A DNA stretch of 64,000 bases from Flavobacterium psychrotolerans. GTDB taxonomy: Bacteria; Bacteroidota; Bacteroidia; Flavobacteriales; Flavobacteriaceae. A program made the position numbers and the translations under genes. The stretch spans positions 124,001 to 188,000 of the forward strand of contig NZ_QCZI01000001.1 of NCBI RefSeq assembly GCF_003097635.1, read 5' to 3'. Position 1 is the first letter of the stretch, and each line of letters starts with the position of its first letter. Below the pieces are notes generated by a model. That model saw only the letters and a program-made list of their open reading frames with translations. It did not search any database and was not told the origin of the DNA. Below are positions 1-8,455 of this stretch, one piece after another.

Positions 1-228
1 AAAAACATAAAAACCGTAATTAATGCAAAATGCACAAGTTGCCACTCAGGAGGCTCCCAATTCCCTGACTTGGAGAACTACGACCAAGTACTTGAATCCA
101 CTCAAAATGGGAACCTATTATGTAAAATTAACGGAGCCTGTGGCGGTATTATGCCTCAAGATGGGAAAATGCCTCAAGCAACAATAGATATGATTCAACT
201 TTGGGCGGATCAAGGATTCCTAAATTAA
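1..228 (+). CDS. C-terminal end of a c-type cytochrome (partial)
   Basis: The window opens inside this gene; 75 residues and the stop are visible. A haem-attachment motif C-T-S-C-H lies at visible residues 11-15, and two Met residues about 55-60 residues in could serve as axial ligand. Two further cysteines (LLC, GAC) could be ligands or a disulfide. By family knowledge the protein is a periplasmic electron carrier or the cytochrome domain of a larger protein. It ends 12 bases before the YceI-like gene, so the two are probably co-transcribed. The N-terminus and any additional domains are outside the window. Confidence 0.75.
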   Translation, partial: KNIKTVINAKCTSCHSGGSQFPDLENYDQVLESTQNGNLLCKINGACGGIMPQDGKMPQATIDMIQLWADQGFLN

Positions 229-240
229 AAAAAGTAAAAC

Positions 241-786
241 ATGAAAAAATTTGCAGTCTTAACAATGTGTCTTTTTGTTGGAAGCCTCACATTCTCTCAA
301 AAAATGATGACTCGATCTGGAGAAATAAAATTTGATGCTTCCGTTCCAAATATGGTAGAGGTTGCGGGAATCAATAGTACGGTTTCTTGTATTCTTGATG
401 AGACAACGGGTGACTTTGTTGCCTTGGCTTTGGTAAAAGCATTTAAGTTCAAAGCTCCTTTGATGGAAGAACATTTTAATGAAAATTACATGGAATCTTC
501 TCAATTCCCTAAATCAACTTTCAAAGGAAAAATAGCGAATTTTGATGCTTCAAAATTATCTTCCTCAAAAACAGTTTATGATTTGGAAGGCGATTTGACC
601 ATCCATGGCGTTACTAAAAAAATAAAAACGAAGATTTCTCTTGCTCTAAATGCGGGAAAAGTGAATGCCATCAGCAACTTTACAGTAAAGGCACAAGATT
701 ATAAAATTGAGATCCCAAGTCTTGTAAAAGAAAAATTTGCAGAAAACATCAAGATTGCAATTAATTTTGTCCTTGAAGGAAAATAA
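241..786 (+). CDS. YceI-like family protein
   Basis: A 181-residue protein with an N-terminal signal peptide (MKK, hydrophobic core, cleavage expected near residues 19-20). The rest matches the YceI pattern: an early beta-strand with G-x-I-x-F-D, F-x-x-S-x-F-K-G in the middle (about residue 90), then G-D-L-T-I-H-G-V-T and a closing I-x-I-x-F-x-L strand. YceI proteins are small periplasmic or secreted beta-barrels that bind isoprenoid or fatty-acid-like lipids; Bacteroidota often place them next to haem proteins. The cytochrome gene lies 12 bases upstream, suggesting one operon, and a hairpin terminator follows. The ligand cannot be read from the sequence. Confidence 0.85.
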   Translation: MKKFAVLTMCLFVGSLTFSQKMMTRSGEIKFDASVPNMVEVAGINSTVSCILDETTGDFVALALVKAFKFKAPLMEEHFNENYMESSQFPKSTFKGKIANFDASKLSSSKTVYDLEGDLTIHGVTKKIKTKISLALNAGKVNAISNFTVKAQDYKIEIPSLVKEKFAENIKIAINFVLEGK

Positions 787-812
787 TATTATTATAGAAT
801 TAGTTATTTAAG

Positions 813-850
813 AAACCGTCAAGAAGCAATTTTTGATGGTTTTTTTTTAT
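813..850 (+). terminator. rho-independent terminator after the YceI-like gene
   Basis: An 8-9-bp imperfect stem (AACCGTCA with TGATGGTT, one G-T pair) is followed by a run of eight or nine T, about 30 bases after the YceI-like stop. It would end the cytochrome/YceI transcript. Confidence 0.7.
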
Positions 851-1199
851 AAATTGCTGTGACTTGATTAGTAAATAAATCCTAAAATACGCAACAAAAC
901 GAATAGCTTCGAATTCCTAATTGCACTCAATATATTCCTATGGATTCAATTCCATAAAATACCCAATTGTACTGATTCTTGAGAAATGCAGGCATGAAAA
1001 AAATAACGTTTATTCCATTTCTTCTAACAAAAACAACACAAGTAACCTTTTTACCTTCCTCCCATTCAAACTACTTATTTGCAGATAATATATAAGATAT
1101 TTTAGATTATTGAATTGATGGGTGCGTAATTTTTTGTAATAATAACAAGATTAGATCTCAAAACCAAAAAATGATTTTGATTTTTGGGGATGATCTGAA
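851..1199. other. intergenic stretch without recognisable feature
   Basis: About 350 AT-rich bases between the YceI terminator and the convergent lipoprotein stop. I see no convincing ORF, repeat or RNA structure. Confidence 0.5.
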
Positions 1200-2210
1200 T
1201 TAGTTTTTTACAAAATACAAAAGGTGAATTTCATCACTTACATGTTTTAACTGAACACTCTTAGAGTTAAATTCTGAAACGTTCCAATCCCTATTAAATT
1301 CATTAAACATAGAACCTGCAAAATTCACCTTCAACTTTTTAGTCCCATAATCCAGAGAGCTCCAAGAACCTTTAATGGTTGTATACCCTTTTACCGCTGT
1401 GACTGAACCATCAGATGAAAAAGTAAAGTTATAGCCGTAGAATTGCGTAGTTCTATCTTCATTATTATCTAAAAAATATGAAATATGCCAGGTTCCAACC
1501 ACGATAATATCAGATAATTTCATGTCAGATGGATTGCCGCACTGGACTATTGCATTTTCTATCGCACGACTCAATCCATCATTATTGGAAATAGTAGAAA
1601 TCTGCCCTTCAAAATTGGTCACAGTTAGGGGATAAACTAGTCCGAAAAAATCGGTAACATTTACATTATCTAAAAGATTAAACAACTGCGAGTCACTTTG
1701 GACAGTTATAGTCTTGGCAATTTGACGATTGCTGTCATATGAATTAATAATGATTGGATAATTAAAGTCAATGCAATCTATTTCATTTATATTTTGTGCT
1801 ACTCCGTAATTTTCTAAAATATATTTTAATTGCGTATCATTTAATACTACAACTTGCTGAAAATCTCTATAAATCATAGTTATCGGATAAACAAAATTTA
1901 CCTTGTCATCATCAAAAACAGATTCTTCTTTAATGGCAGCAATTAAACCACAATCTGATTTTGATTTAACTGTAATTCGACGATTATCAACAACAATAGT
2001 AACCGGCAATTTTACACTACAAAAACTTGTTCCGTCTATAATATTATCATAAGCGGTTGGATATTGGGAAACTCTAGACAACAATGATGTTAATGGTGAA
2101 GTCTTGGTTAAACTATTCGTTGGATTTTGAATCACATTTTCTTCCTCTTTTTGACAAGAAAACAAGACTGCCCCTAAAAGAAAGATGAGTATAAATTGTA
2201 TTTTTTTCAT
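1200..2210 (-). CDS. lipoprotein with four internal repeats and a lipocalin-like C-terminus
   Basis: A 336-residue predicted lipoprotein: MKK, a hydrophobic stretch and a lipobox L-F-S-C with the cysteine at residue 19. I start it at the MKK codon (2210) because the upstream extension lacks signal-peptide character and would put 13 residues before the MKK. Residues of about 60-235 contain four tandem units of roughly 50-60 residues, each with a core like F/L-x-Y-P-I-x-V followed by a segment ending near L-x-x-x-I/L-E. The C-terminal 100 residues read G-T-W...DG...G-S-W, typical of lipocalin-like domains in Bacteroidota lipoproteins. It is divergent (114 bases) from an ECF sigma gene and may belong to the same surface-uptake locus. 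Function is not known; surface exposure is inferred. Confidence 0.7.
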   Translation of the reverse strand: MKKIQFILIFLLGAVLFSCQKEEENVIQNPTNSLTKTSPLTSLLSRVSQYPTAYDNIIDGTSFCSVKLPVTIVVDNRRITVKSKSDCGLIAAIKEESVFDDDKVNFVYPITMIYRDFQQVVVLNDTQLKYILENYGVAQNINEIDCIDFNYPIIINSYDSNRQIAKTITVQSDSQLFNLLDNVNVTDFFGLVYPLTVTNFEGQISTISNNDGLSRAIENAIVQCGNPSDMKLSDIIVVGTWHISYFLDNNEDRTTQFYGYNFTFSSDGSVTAVKGYTTIKGSWSSLDYGTKKLKVNFAGSMFNEFNRDWNVSEFNSKSVQLKHVSDEIHLLYFVKN

Positions 2211-2324
2211 GACCGTAATTGGCGTTATCCATGTTATTGCAATATACAAAACAAGTTTAAGCTAAATAACCCTACACTAAATATTTTTTTTTAACTTCAC
2301 ACTCTGAGAAATTAACAGCTTATA

Positions 2325-2846
2325 ATGGATAAAACCAAAATCATTGGTATTTGTAACGAAATCATTTTTTCGACCTTTTTCAAAAGCAATGTCAAGTCCG
2401 TTCGCAATTATTTGTACTTTAAATTCGGAAATGAAGAACAAGCCAATGACATGGTACAAGATGCTTTCATTAAGTTGTGGGAAAACTGTGCCGATGTTCC
2501 ACAAGAAAAAGCCAAATCATTTTTATATACCGTGGCCAATAATGCTACTCTAAACCAAATTGCACACCAAAAGGTGGTTTTGAATTATGCAAAAAATAAC
2601 GTTAACACAGATAAAAATAGTGTTAATCCAGAATTTATTCTTGAAGAAGAGCAATTCAAAATCAAATTAGACAAAGCAATCAGTAACTTAACCGAAGGTC
2701 AAAGAACCGCTTTTCTTCTGCATCGGATAGAAGGAAAAAAATATTTAGAAATCGCTGAAATATTGGGAATTAGTGTAAAAGCTGTTGAAAAAAGAATTCA
2801 CGGCGCATTAGTTTCATTGCGAATTGAAATTGAGCAAATAAAGTAG
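2325..2846 (+). CDS. ECF-type RNA polymerase sigma factor
   Basis: A 173-residue sigma-70 family protein with only regions 2 and 4. Region 2 spans about residues 20-85 (A-N-D-M-V-Q-D-A-F-I-K-L-W is the classic region 2 signature) and region 4 about 115-165 (L-T-E-G-Q-R-T-A-F-L-L-H...G-x-x-x-x-E-I-A-E-I-L-G-I-S). It directs RNA polymerase to a small regulon. The next two genes are a FecR-type anti-sigma factor and a TonB-dependent receptor, the standard arrangement for Bacteroidota cell-surface signalling in which substrate binding outside releases the sigma factor. The inducing substrate is not apparent. Confidence 0.92.
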   Translation: MDKTKIIGICNEIIFSTFFKSNVKSVRNYLYFKFGNEEQANDMVQDAFIKLWENCADVPQEKAKSFLYTVANNATLNQIAHQKVVLNYAKNNVNTDKNSVNPEFILEEEQFKIKLDKAISNLTEGQRTAFLLHRIEGKKYLEIAEILGISVKAVEKRIHGALVSLRIEIEQIK

Positions 2847-2891
2847 GGTTTCTATGATGTAATCTGTTTATATCGTAAATAAAAGGATAGT

Positions 2892-3791
2892 ATGGAAGAG
2901 AAATATGAATTAGCAAAATGGTTAGCTGGAGAAATGTCGGATGAGGAATTAATAAATTTCCAAAACACAAAAGAATACACCACCTATGCAAGAATAAAAC
3001 AGTACTCAAATGAGCTAGAAGCACCTCCGTTTGATGAAAAAAAATTATACGAAAGTATTATTAAGAGACAAAATAAAAAAGGGAATGTAATTTCCATGTA
3101 CAAAAATTGGGTGTTTAAAATTGCCGCGGTATTAATTATTGGACTTGGTGTTATCTTTGTAATGCAGAATTTCACTACGCAAACCCAAAGTGCCGGTAAC
3201 GGAAAAAAAACTACTTTTACATTACCCGATTATTCTGAAGTTGTTTTGAACGCCGGTTCCGAAATAGAATATAAAAAATGGAATTGGGACAATAACAGAA
3301 AACTAGAGTTAAATGGAGAAGCTTATTTTAGGGTCGCAAAAGGCAAACGATTTGAAGTCGCAACCAATCTGGGAAAAGTAACTGTACTAGGAACTCAATT
3401 TAATGTTAAAGCCAGAAAAAACAGATTTGACGTGACTTGTTTTGAAGGCAGGGTAAAAGTAAATTATAAGGACAAAGAAATACTTTTGACTTACGGGCAA
3501 AGTGTAACTTTTGAAAATGAAAGGCAAATAGACTCAAAAATTGATGTTTCTAAACCTGAATGGCTAGAAAACAAAATTGCATTTAATACCGAAAATTTAC
3601 AACGAATAATAGATGAAATTGAAAGGCAATATGATGTTTCAATTGAAGTAAAACCAAATTATTCAGATGAATTATTTACCGGAAAAATACCTACTGATGA
3701 TTTAAATGTTGCTCTTAAAATTATTGCTACAACCTATCATTTTGAAATAAAAAAAATTGGAACAAATAAAATATATCTTGAAGGAAAATAA
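2892..3791 (+). CDS. FecR-family anti-sigma factor
   Basis: A 299-residue single-pass inner-membrane protein. The cytoplasmic N-terminus (residues 1-70) would bind the sigma factor, a transmembrane helix lies near residues 75-95, and the periplasmic part holds the FecR domain (T-F-T-L-P-D-Y-S-E-V...L-N-G-E-A-Y-F-R-V, G-T-Q-F-N-V) followed by the C-terminal DUF4974-type domain (F-N-T-E-N-L-Q-R-I-I-D-E-I-E-R-Q-Y...T-G-K-I). It starts 45 bases after the sigma gene, and its stop is directly followed by the receptor start. It transmits the state of the receptor to the sigma factor. Family assignment is firm; the partner is inferred from gene order. Confidence 0.92.
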   Translation: MEEKYELAKWLAGEMSDEELINFQNTKEYTTYARIKQYSNELEAPPFDEKKLYESIIKRQNKKGNVISMYKNWVFKIAAVLIIGLGVIFVMQNFTTQTQSAGNGKKTTFTLPDYSEVVLNAGSEIEYKKWNWDNNRKLELNGEAYFRVAKGKRFEVATNLGKVTVLGTQFNVKARKNRFDVTCFEGRVKVNYKDKEILLTYGQSVTFENERQIDSKIDVSKPEWLENKIAFNTENLQRIIDEIERQYDVSIEVKPNYSDELFTGKIPTDDLNVALKIIATTYHFEIKKIGTNKIYLEGK

Positions 3792-6338
3792 ATGTTTTTT
3801 TTAAAACGGAATTATACATTATTGATTTGCTTTGTTTTTGCCTTGAGCGCTTTTGCCCAAGAAAGAGACAAAGCAATTCCGTTAAAAACCATTTTGCAAA
3901 CCATAGAAAAAGAACACCACGTAATTTTTAATTATATCGATACTGAAATTGTTTCTTATATAATTCCACCTCCAAAAAGCACTTTGACCTTGAATGAAAA
4001 GATAAACTATCTTCAAAACAAGACCAACCTTTCCTTTGAAAACATAAACAATCAATTCATTACTGTTTTTAATAAAAGCGAGTCTGATTCAACACTAATT
4101 TGCGGGCATATTTTCTCGAGAATTGATAATTCTCCACTTGAAAATGCAAATATTCAAATCGGTAGAGGCAATACTACAGTAAGCGACAAGAAGGGCTATT
4201 TCGAATTGAAAAATGAAAATTCAAATGAAATTGTGGTAAGTTTTATTGGTTTCACAACAATTAAAATCACAATACCCAATTTACAAAATCAGGACTGTAT
4301 AACCATTTATCTTGAACAAGAAATTTCTGAACTGGATGATATTACAACTAATCATTTTTTGACCTCGGGAATATCAAAAACTTTGAATGGCACATATGAA
4401 ATAAAACCTAAAAAACTTGGACTATTACCCGGATTAATTGAATCGGATGTTTTGCAAACTCTACAACAAATTCCTGGAATAAATAGTGCCGATGAAAGTG
4501 TTGCGAACATCAATGTTAGAGGCGGTACCCACGACCAAAATCTGTTTTTGTGGAATGGAATAAAAATGTACCAAACCGGCCATTTTTTCGGATTAATTTC
4601 AGCTTTTAATCCTAATTTGGCTCACACAGTTTCTATATATAAAAATGGAACTTCCGCCTTTTATGGGGAAAGTGTATCGAGTGTTGTGGATATTTCATCT
4701 GACACGAGAGATTTTGAAAAGAACAGTTTTGGTGCTGGAATAAATTTGATTAATGCGGATGTTTACTCTAAATTTTATAGTAGTAAAAAAGGTTTTTTTG
4801 AAATTTCGGCCCGAAGATCCATAACTGATTTAGTTGAAACCCCTACTTACAAACAGTATTTTGATAAGGCATTTCAAAACACAACTATTTCCAACTTTTC
4901 CAACCAACAAAACGTCAATTATACAAATGATGAAAAGTTTTATTTTTCTGATGTTACAGTTAAATATTCTCAAAAAATAGGATTAAAAAATCATTTCACA
5001 GTCGATTTTATATCCATTAATGATCGCTTAAACGTTTATCAAACTAATACTATCAATTCTAACTATCAGTCGGAAAATAATACCTTATATCAAAAAAATT
5101 ATGGAGGAAATCTTTCGTGGGAACGAAATTGGAATACCCAAAATACGAGCAAAATCAATACATACAGCTCTTCATATGAACTTGATGCCAAAAAAAATAA
5201 GATACAAGACAACCAAATTGTTAAACAAGAAAATAAAATATTGGATAATGGCATTAAGTTAGAAAACCACCATGTTATCAGTTCCAAATTTACTTTCAAT
5301 AATGGATATCAGTTTAGCGAAATTGGTGCTTCAAATTTAGATGAAGTAAATAGTCCGTCTTTTTACAGAAGAAACAAAAGTGTTTTGAGAATCCATGCGC
5401 TCGTTCTTGAAGGAAAGTATAACGATACCATTTCTAAAGTGTCTTTGAATGCTGGAATACGTATTAACTATATTGAACAATTTAACAGGTATCTTTTTGA
5501 ACCGAGATTACAATTTAATTACGGAATTTTCGAATATTTAAATTTGGAGATTTTAGGGGAATTTAAAAGCCAAAATTGTTTTCAGATTATTGATTTACAG
5601 AAAGATTATTTTGGAATAGAAAAAAGACGCTGGATATTAGCCAATAATACTACAATCCCAATTCAAAGGAGCAAACAAGCATCCATTAGTTTGACTTTTG
5701 CAAAAAATAATTGGCTGATTACTTTAGAAAATTACTATAAAAAAGTATCCGGAATAAACAGTTCCGGCCAGGGATTTCAGAATCAATTAGAATTCGAAAA
5801 AATTAACGGGGATTACGAAGTCTTTGGGACGGAAATTCTGTTGCAAAAAAAAATAGATCACTTTATTTCATGGATAAGTTACACCTATAACGACAATAAT
5901 TATTATTTCCCAAACTTTATACATCCCTCATTTTCAAACAATTTCAAAATGGATCATGTGATAACTTGGGCTGGTATTTATGAAAAAGATAATCTTAAAA
6001 TAGCTTTGGGATCCAAATGGTATTCGGGAAGACCAGAAACAACTCCTGTAAATGATAAAATAAATAACAGCAATCCTTCAAATCCAACTATTGAATATAA
6101 TTCTCCAAACAACAAACATTTAGAGCCTTTTTTTCAAATAAATTTTTCTACAACTTACAAATGGAAAAATCAAAATGGAATTCAATACAAGTTGGGTTTC
6201 TCCATATTGAATGTATTAAATAAACAAAATGAAATTAGTGAGTATTATAGAATAAATACTGCTTCTAATTCTATCGAAGATGTAAAAACATTGGCATTGC
6301 TAAGAACTCCAAATTTAAGTTTCAGAGTAAATTTTTAA
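3792..6338 (+). CDS. TonB-dependent outer-membrane receptor with STN signalling domain
   Basis: An 848-residue receptor. After a signal peptide (residues 1-23) comes an STN (secretin/TonB short N-terminal) domain at about 30-95, a CarboxypepD-reg-like beta-sandwich at about 105-180 (D-K-K-G-Y-F-E-L, S-F-I-G-F), the plug at about 205-310 (L-Q-Q-I-P-G-I...N-V-R-G-G...L-W-N-G-I) and a beta-barrel to the end with a terminal aromatic residue (R-V-N-F). The STN domain is the part that contacts FecR proteins, agreeing with the adjacent sigma and anti-sigma genes. No SusD partner follows, so this is a FecA-like rather than SusCD arrangement; the substrate might be a siderophore or another small ligand. 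It converges on argS with 3 bases between stops. Confidence 0.9.
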   Translation: MFFLKRNYTLLICFVFALSAFAQERDKAIPLKTILQTIEKEHHVIFNYIDTEIVSYIIPPPKSTLTLNEKINYLQNKTNLSFENINNQFITVFNKSESDSTLICGHIFSRIDNSPLENANIQIGRGNTTVSDKKGYFELKNENSNEIVVSFIGFTTIKITIPNLQNQDCITIYLEQEISELDDITTNHFLTSGISKTLNGTYEIKPKKLGLLPGLIESDVLQTLQQIPGINSADESVANINVRGGTHDQNLFLWNGIKMYQTGHFFGLISAFNPNLAHTVSIYKNGTSAFYGESVSSVVDISSDTRDFEKNSFGAGINLINADVYSKFYSSKKGFFEISARRSITDLVETPTYKQYFDKAFQNTTISNFSNQQNVNYTNDEKFYFSDVTVKYSQKIGLKNHFTVDFISINDRLNVYQTNTINSNYQSENNTLYQKNYGGNLSWERNWNTQNTSKINTYSSSYELDAKKNKIQDNQIVKQENKILDNGIKLENHHVISSKFTFNNGYQFSEIGASNLDEVNSPSFYRRNKSVLRIHALVLEGKYNDTISKVSLNAGIRINYIEQFNRYLFEPRLQFNYGIFEYLNLEILGEFKSQNCFQIIDLQKDYFGIEKRRWILANNTTIPIQRSKQASISLTFAKNNWLITLENYYKKVSGINSSGQGFQNQLEFEKINGDYEVFGTEILLQKKIDHFISWISYTYNDNNYYFPNFIHPSFSNNFKMDHVITWAGIYEKDNLKIALGSKWYSGRPETTPVNDKINNSNPSNPTIEYNSPNNKHLEPFFQINFSTTYKWKNQNGIQYKLGFSILNVLNKQNEISEYYRINTASNSIEDVKTLALLRTPNLSFRVNF

Positions 6339-6341
6339 AAC

Positions 6342-8120
6342 CTACATTCTTTCCGGAACCTCAATCCCTAATAGTTGAAACGCCGATTTAATGGTATCAC
6401 TTACTTTTTTAGATAGCTGAACTCGAAATGTTTTTTTAATCAAATCTGCTTCCCCTAAAATAGAAACAGTTTGGTAAAATGAATTGTATTCTTTGACTAA
6501 GTCATAGGTATAATTTGCCAATAAAGCGGGACTATGATTTTGTGCAGCATTCTGAATTACTTCAGGGTACAATTCGATTTGTTTTATCAATTCTTTTTCT
6601 TTTTCGTGCACTTCGACTGCACTCAATGTGACATCAATATTAAAATCAACCTTTCTTAAAATCGACTGAATTCTTGCATAGGTATATTGAATGAAAGGCC
6701 CCGTATTTCCTGCAAAATCTACTGATTCTTCCGGATTAAAGAGGATTCTTTTTTTAGGATCCACTTTCAAAATATAATATTTCAATGCCCCTAACCCGAT
6801 GACCTTGTACAATTTTTCTTTTTCCTCCTTAGAATATTCTTCCAGTTTACCTAATTCTTCTGCTAATTGTTGTGCCGTTTTAGTCATGTCCTCCATCAAA
6901 TCATCCGCATCAACAACGGTTCCTTCACGAGATTTCATTTTACCGGAAGGCAAATCGACCATGCCGTAGGATAAATGAAATAGATTTTTAGACCAATCAA
7001 AGCCAAGCTTTTTCAATATTAAAAACAAAACTTTAAAATGGTAATCTTGTTCATTTCCTACCGTGTAAACCATCCCCCCAACATCAGGAAAATCCTTGAC
7101 ACGTTGAATGGCGGTTCCAATGTCTTGTGTCATGTAAACGGCAGTTCCGTCAGAGCGAAGTACAATTTTTCGATCCAAACCATCCTCCGTTAAATCAATC
7201 CAAACTGAACCGTCTGGATCTTTTTCAAAAACGCCTTTTTCCAGACCAATTTGCACTACGTCTTTTCCCAATAAATAAGTATTGCTCTCGTAATAATAAG
7301 TGTCAAAATCGACTCCAAGATTTCTATAAGTGATTTCAAATCCATCATAAACCCATTGGTTCATCGTTTTCCAGAGTTGCACCACTTTTTCATCTCCCGC
7401 TTCCCAATCTAAAAGCATTTTTTGGGCTTCGAGAATAATTGGAGCTTGTTTTTTGGCTTCCTCTTCTGTTTTCCCTTCAATAACTAATTGATTGATTTCT
7501 TCTTTATAGGCTTTATCAAAAGCAACATAATATTTCCCAACCAATTTATCCCCTTTTAAACCAGAGCTTTGCGGAGTTTCTCCGTTTCCAAATTTTTGCC
7601 AAGCGAGCATCGACTTACAAATATGAATTCCTCTATCATTAATGATTTGGGTCTTGTATACTTTTTTACCGGAAGCTTTTATAATTTCGGCAACGGAATA
7701 CCCTAAAAGATTGTTGCGAACATGTCCTAAATGCAACGGTTTGTTTGTGTTGGGCGAAGAATATTCAACCATTACCGCTTTATCATTTGGATTGGGAATT
7801 ACAAAACCAAATTGGGCATCATCTTTAATTTCATTGAAAAAACTCAAATAATAACTGTCCGAAATTACAATATTCAAAAATCCGGAAACTACATTGAAAC
7901 TTTTAACTTGCTCAACGTTTTCGACTAAAAAGCTTCCAATTTTATTTCCTAATTCCAGTGGATTGCTTTTGATTTGTTTCAGAAGCGGAAATAGTACCAT
8001 GGTAATATCTCCTTCAAATTCCTTACGGGTAGTTTGATATTCAATTCTTTCGATTGAAACATCAAATAGTACACGTATTGCATTTTTTATTTGCGGGGTA
8101 AGAATTTGAGAAAGAGACAT
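6342..8120 (-). CDS. argS: arginyl-tRNA synthetase
   Basis: A 592-residue class I aminoacyl-tRNA synthetase that charges tRNA-Arg. The HIGH-type signature is present as H-L-G-H after S-S-P-N-T-N-K-P near residue 128. The KMSKS loop is degenerate (G-K-M-K-S-R-E-G), as is common in ArgRS. The C-terminal helical anticodon-binding domain follows (F-I-Q-Y-T-Y-A-R-I-Q-S-I-L-R). The start at 8120 (MSLSQ) is preferred: the longer reading frame would run through the -7 promoter element at 8143-8150. The gene is monocistronic here. Confidence 0.95.
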   Translation of the reverse strand: MSLSQILTPQIKNAIRVLFDVSIERIEYQTTRKEFEGDITMVLFPLLKQIKSNPLELGNKIGSFLVENVEQVKSFNVVSGFLNIVISDSYYLSFFNEIKDDAQFGFVIPNPNDKAVMVEYSSPNTNKPLHLGHVRNNLLGYSVAEIIKASGKKVYKTQIINDRGIHICKSMLAWQKFGNGETPQSSGLKGDKLVGKYYVAFDKAYKEEINQLVIEGKTEEEAKKQAPIILEAQKMLLDWEAGDEKVVQLWKTMNQWVYDGFEITYRNLGVDFDTYYYESNTYLLGKDVVQIGLEKGVFEKDPDGSVWIDLTEDGLDRKIVLRSDGTAVYMTQDIGTAIQRVKDFPDVGGMVYTVGNEQDYHFKVLFLILKKLGFDWSKNLFHLSYGMVDLPSGKMKSREGTVVDADDLMEDMTKTAQQLAEELGKLEEYSKEEKEKLYKVIGLGALKYYILKVDPKKRILFNPEESVDFAGNTGPFIQYTYARIQSILRKVDFNIDVTLSAVEVHEKEKELIKQIELYPEVIQNAAQNHSPALLANYTYDLVKEYNSFYQTVSILGEADLIKKTFRVQLSKKVSDTIKSAFQLLGIEVPERM

Positions 8121-8142
8121 AGAATTATAGATTTTAAGTCTG

Positions 8143-8150
8143 CAAATATA
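8143..8150 (-). promoter_or_regulatory. -7 promoter element for argS
   Basis: The minus strand reads TATATTTG, matching the Bacteroidota TAnnTTTG consensus, 22 bases upstream of the chosen argS start. No clear -33 TTG is seen. Confidence 0.6.
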
Positions 8151-8455
8151 GGCATATCTATTGCATTTTAAAAATGGAAATATTTTTGAATAATTACAGA
8201 ACGCTAAAAGCATTTAACAATAACTTATTATATTAATCTAACAAGTTTGATATATTTGTCAAATATAAATGTATAACCTTTTGAACCACTATAATATTGA
8301 ATATGAATTCCTTGCAAGAAAATGTTTTTTTTGTAAGAATTTTACATATTTAAGTGCATAGAAGCGCATTTCTTCGATTTAATTTGCATTTAATCGATGT
8401 TTTTTTGTACATTGTTTTATTAAAGGATATCATATTATGATAATATTAAATTTTA

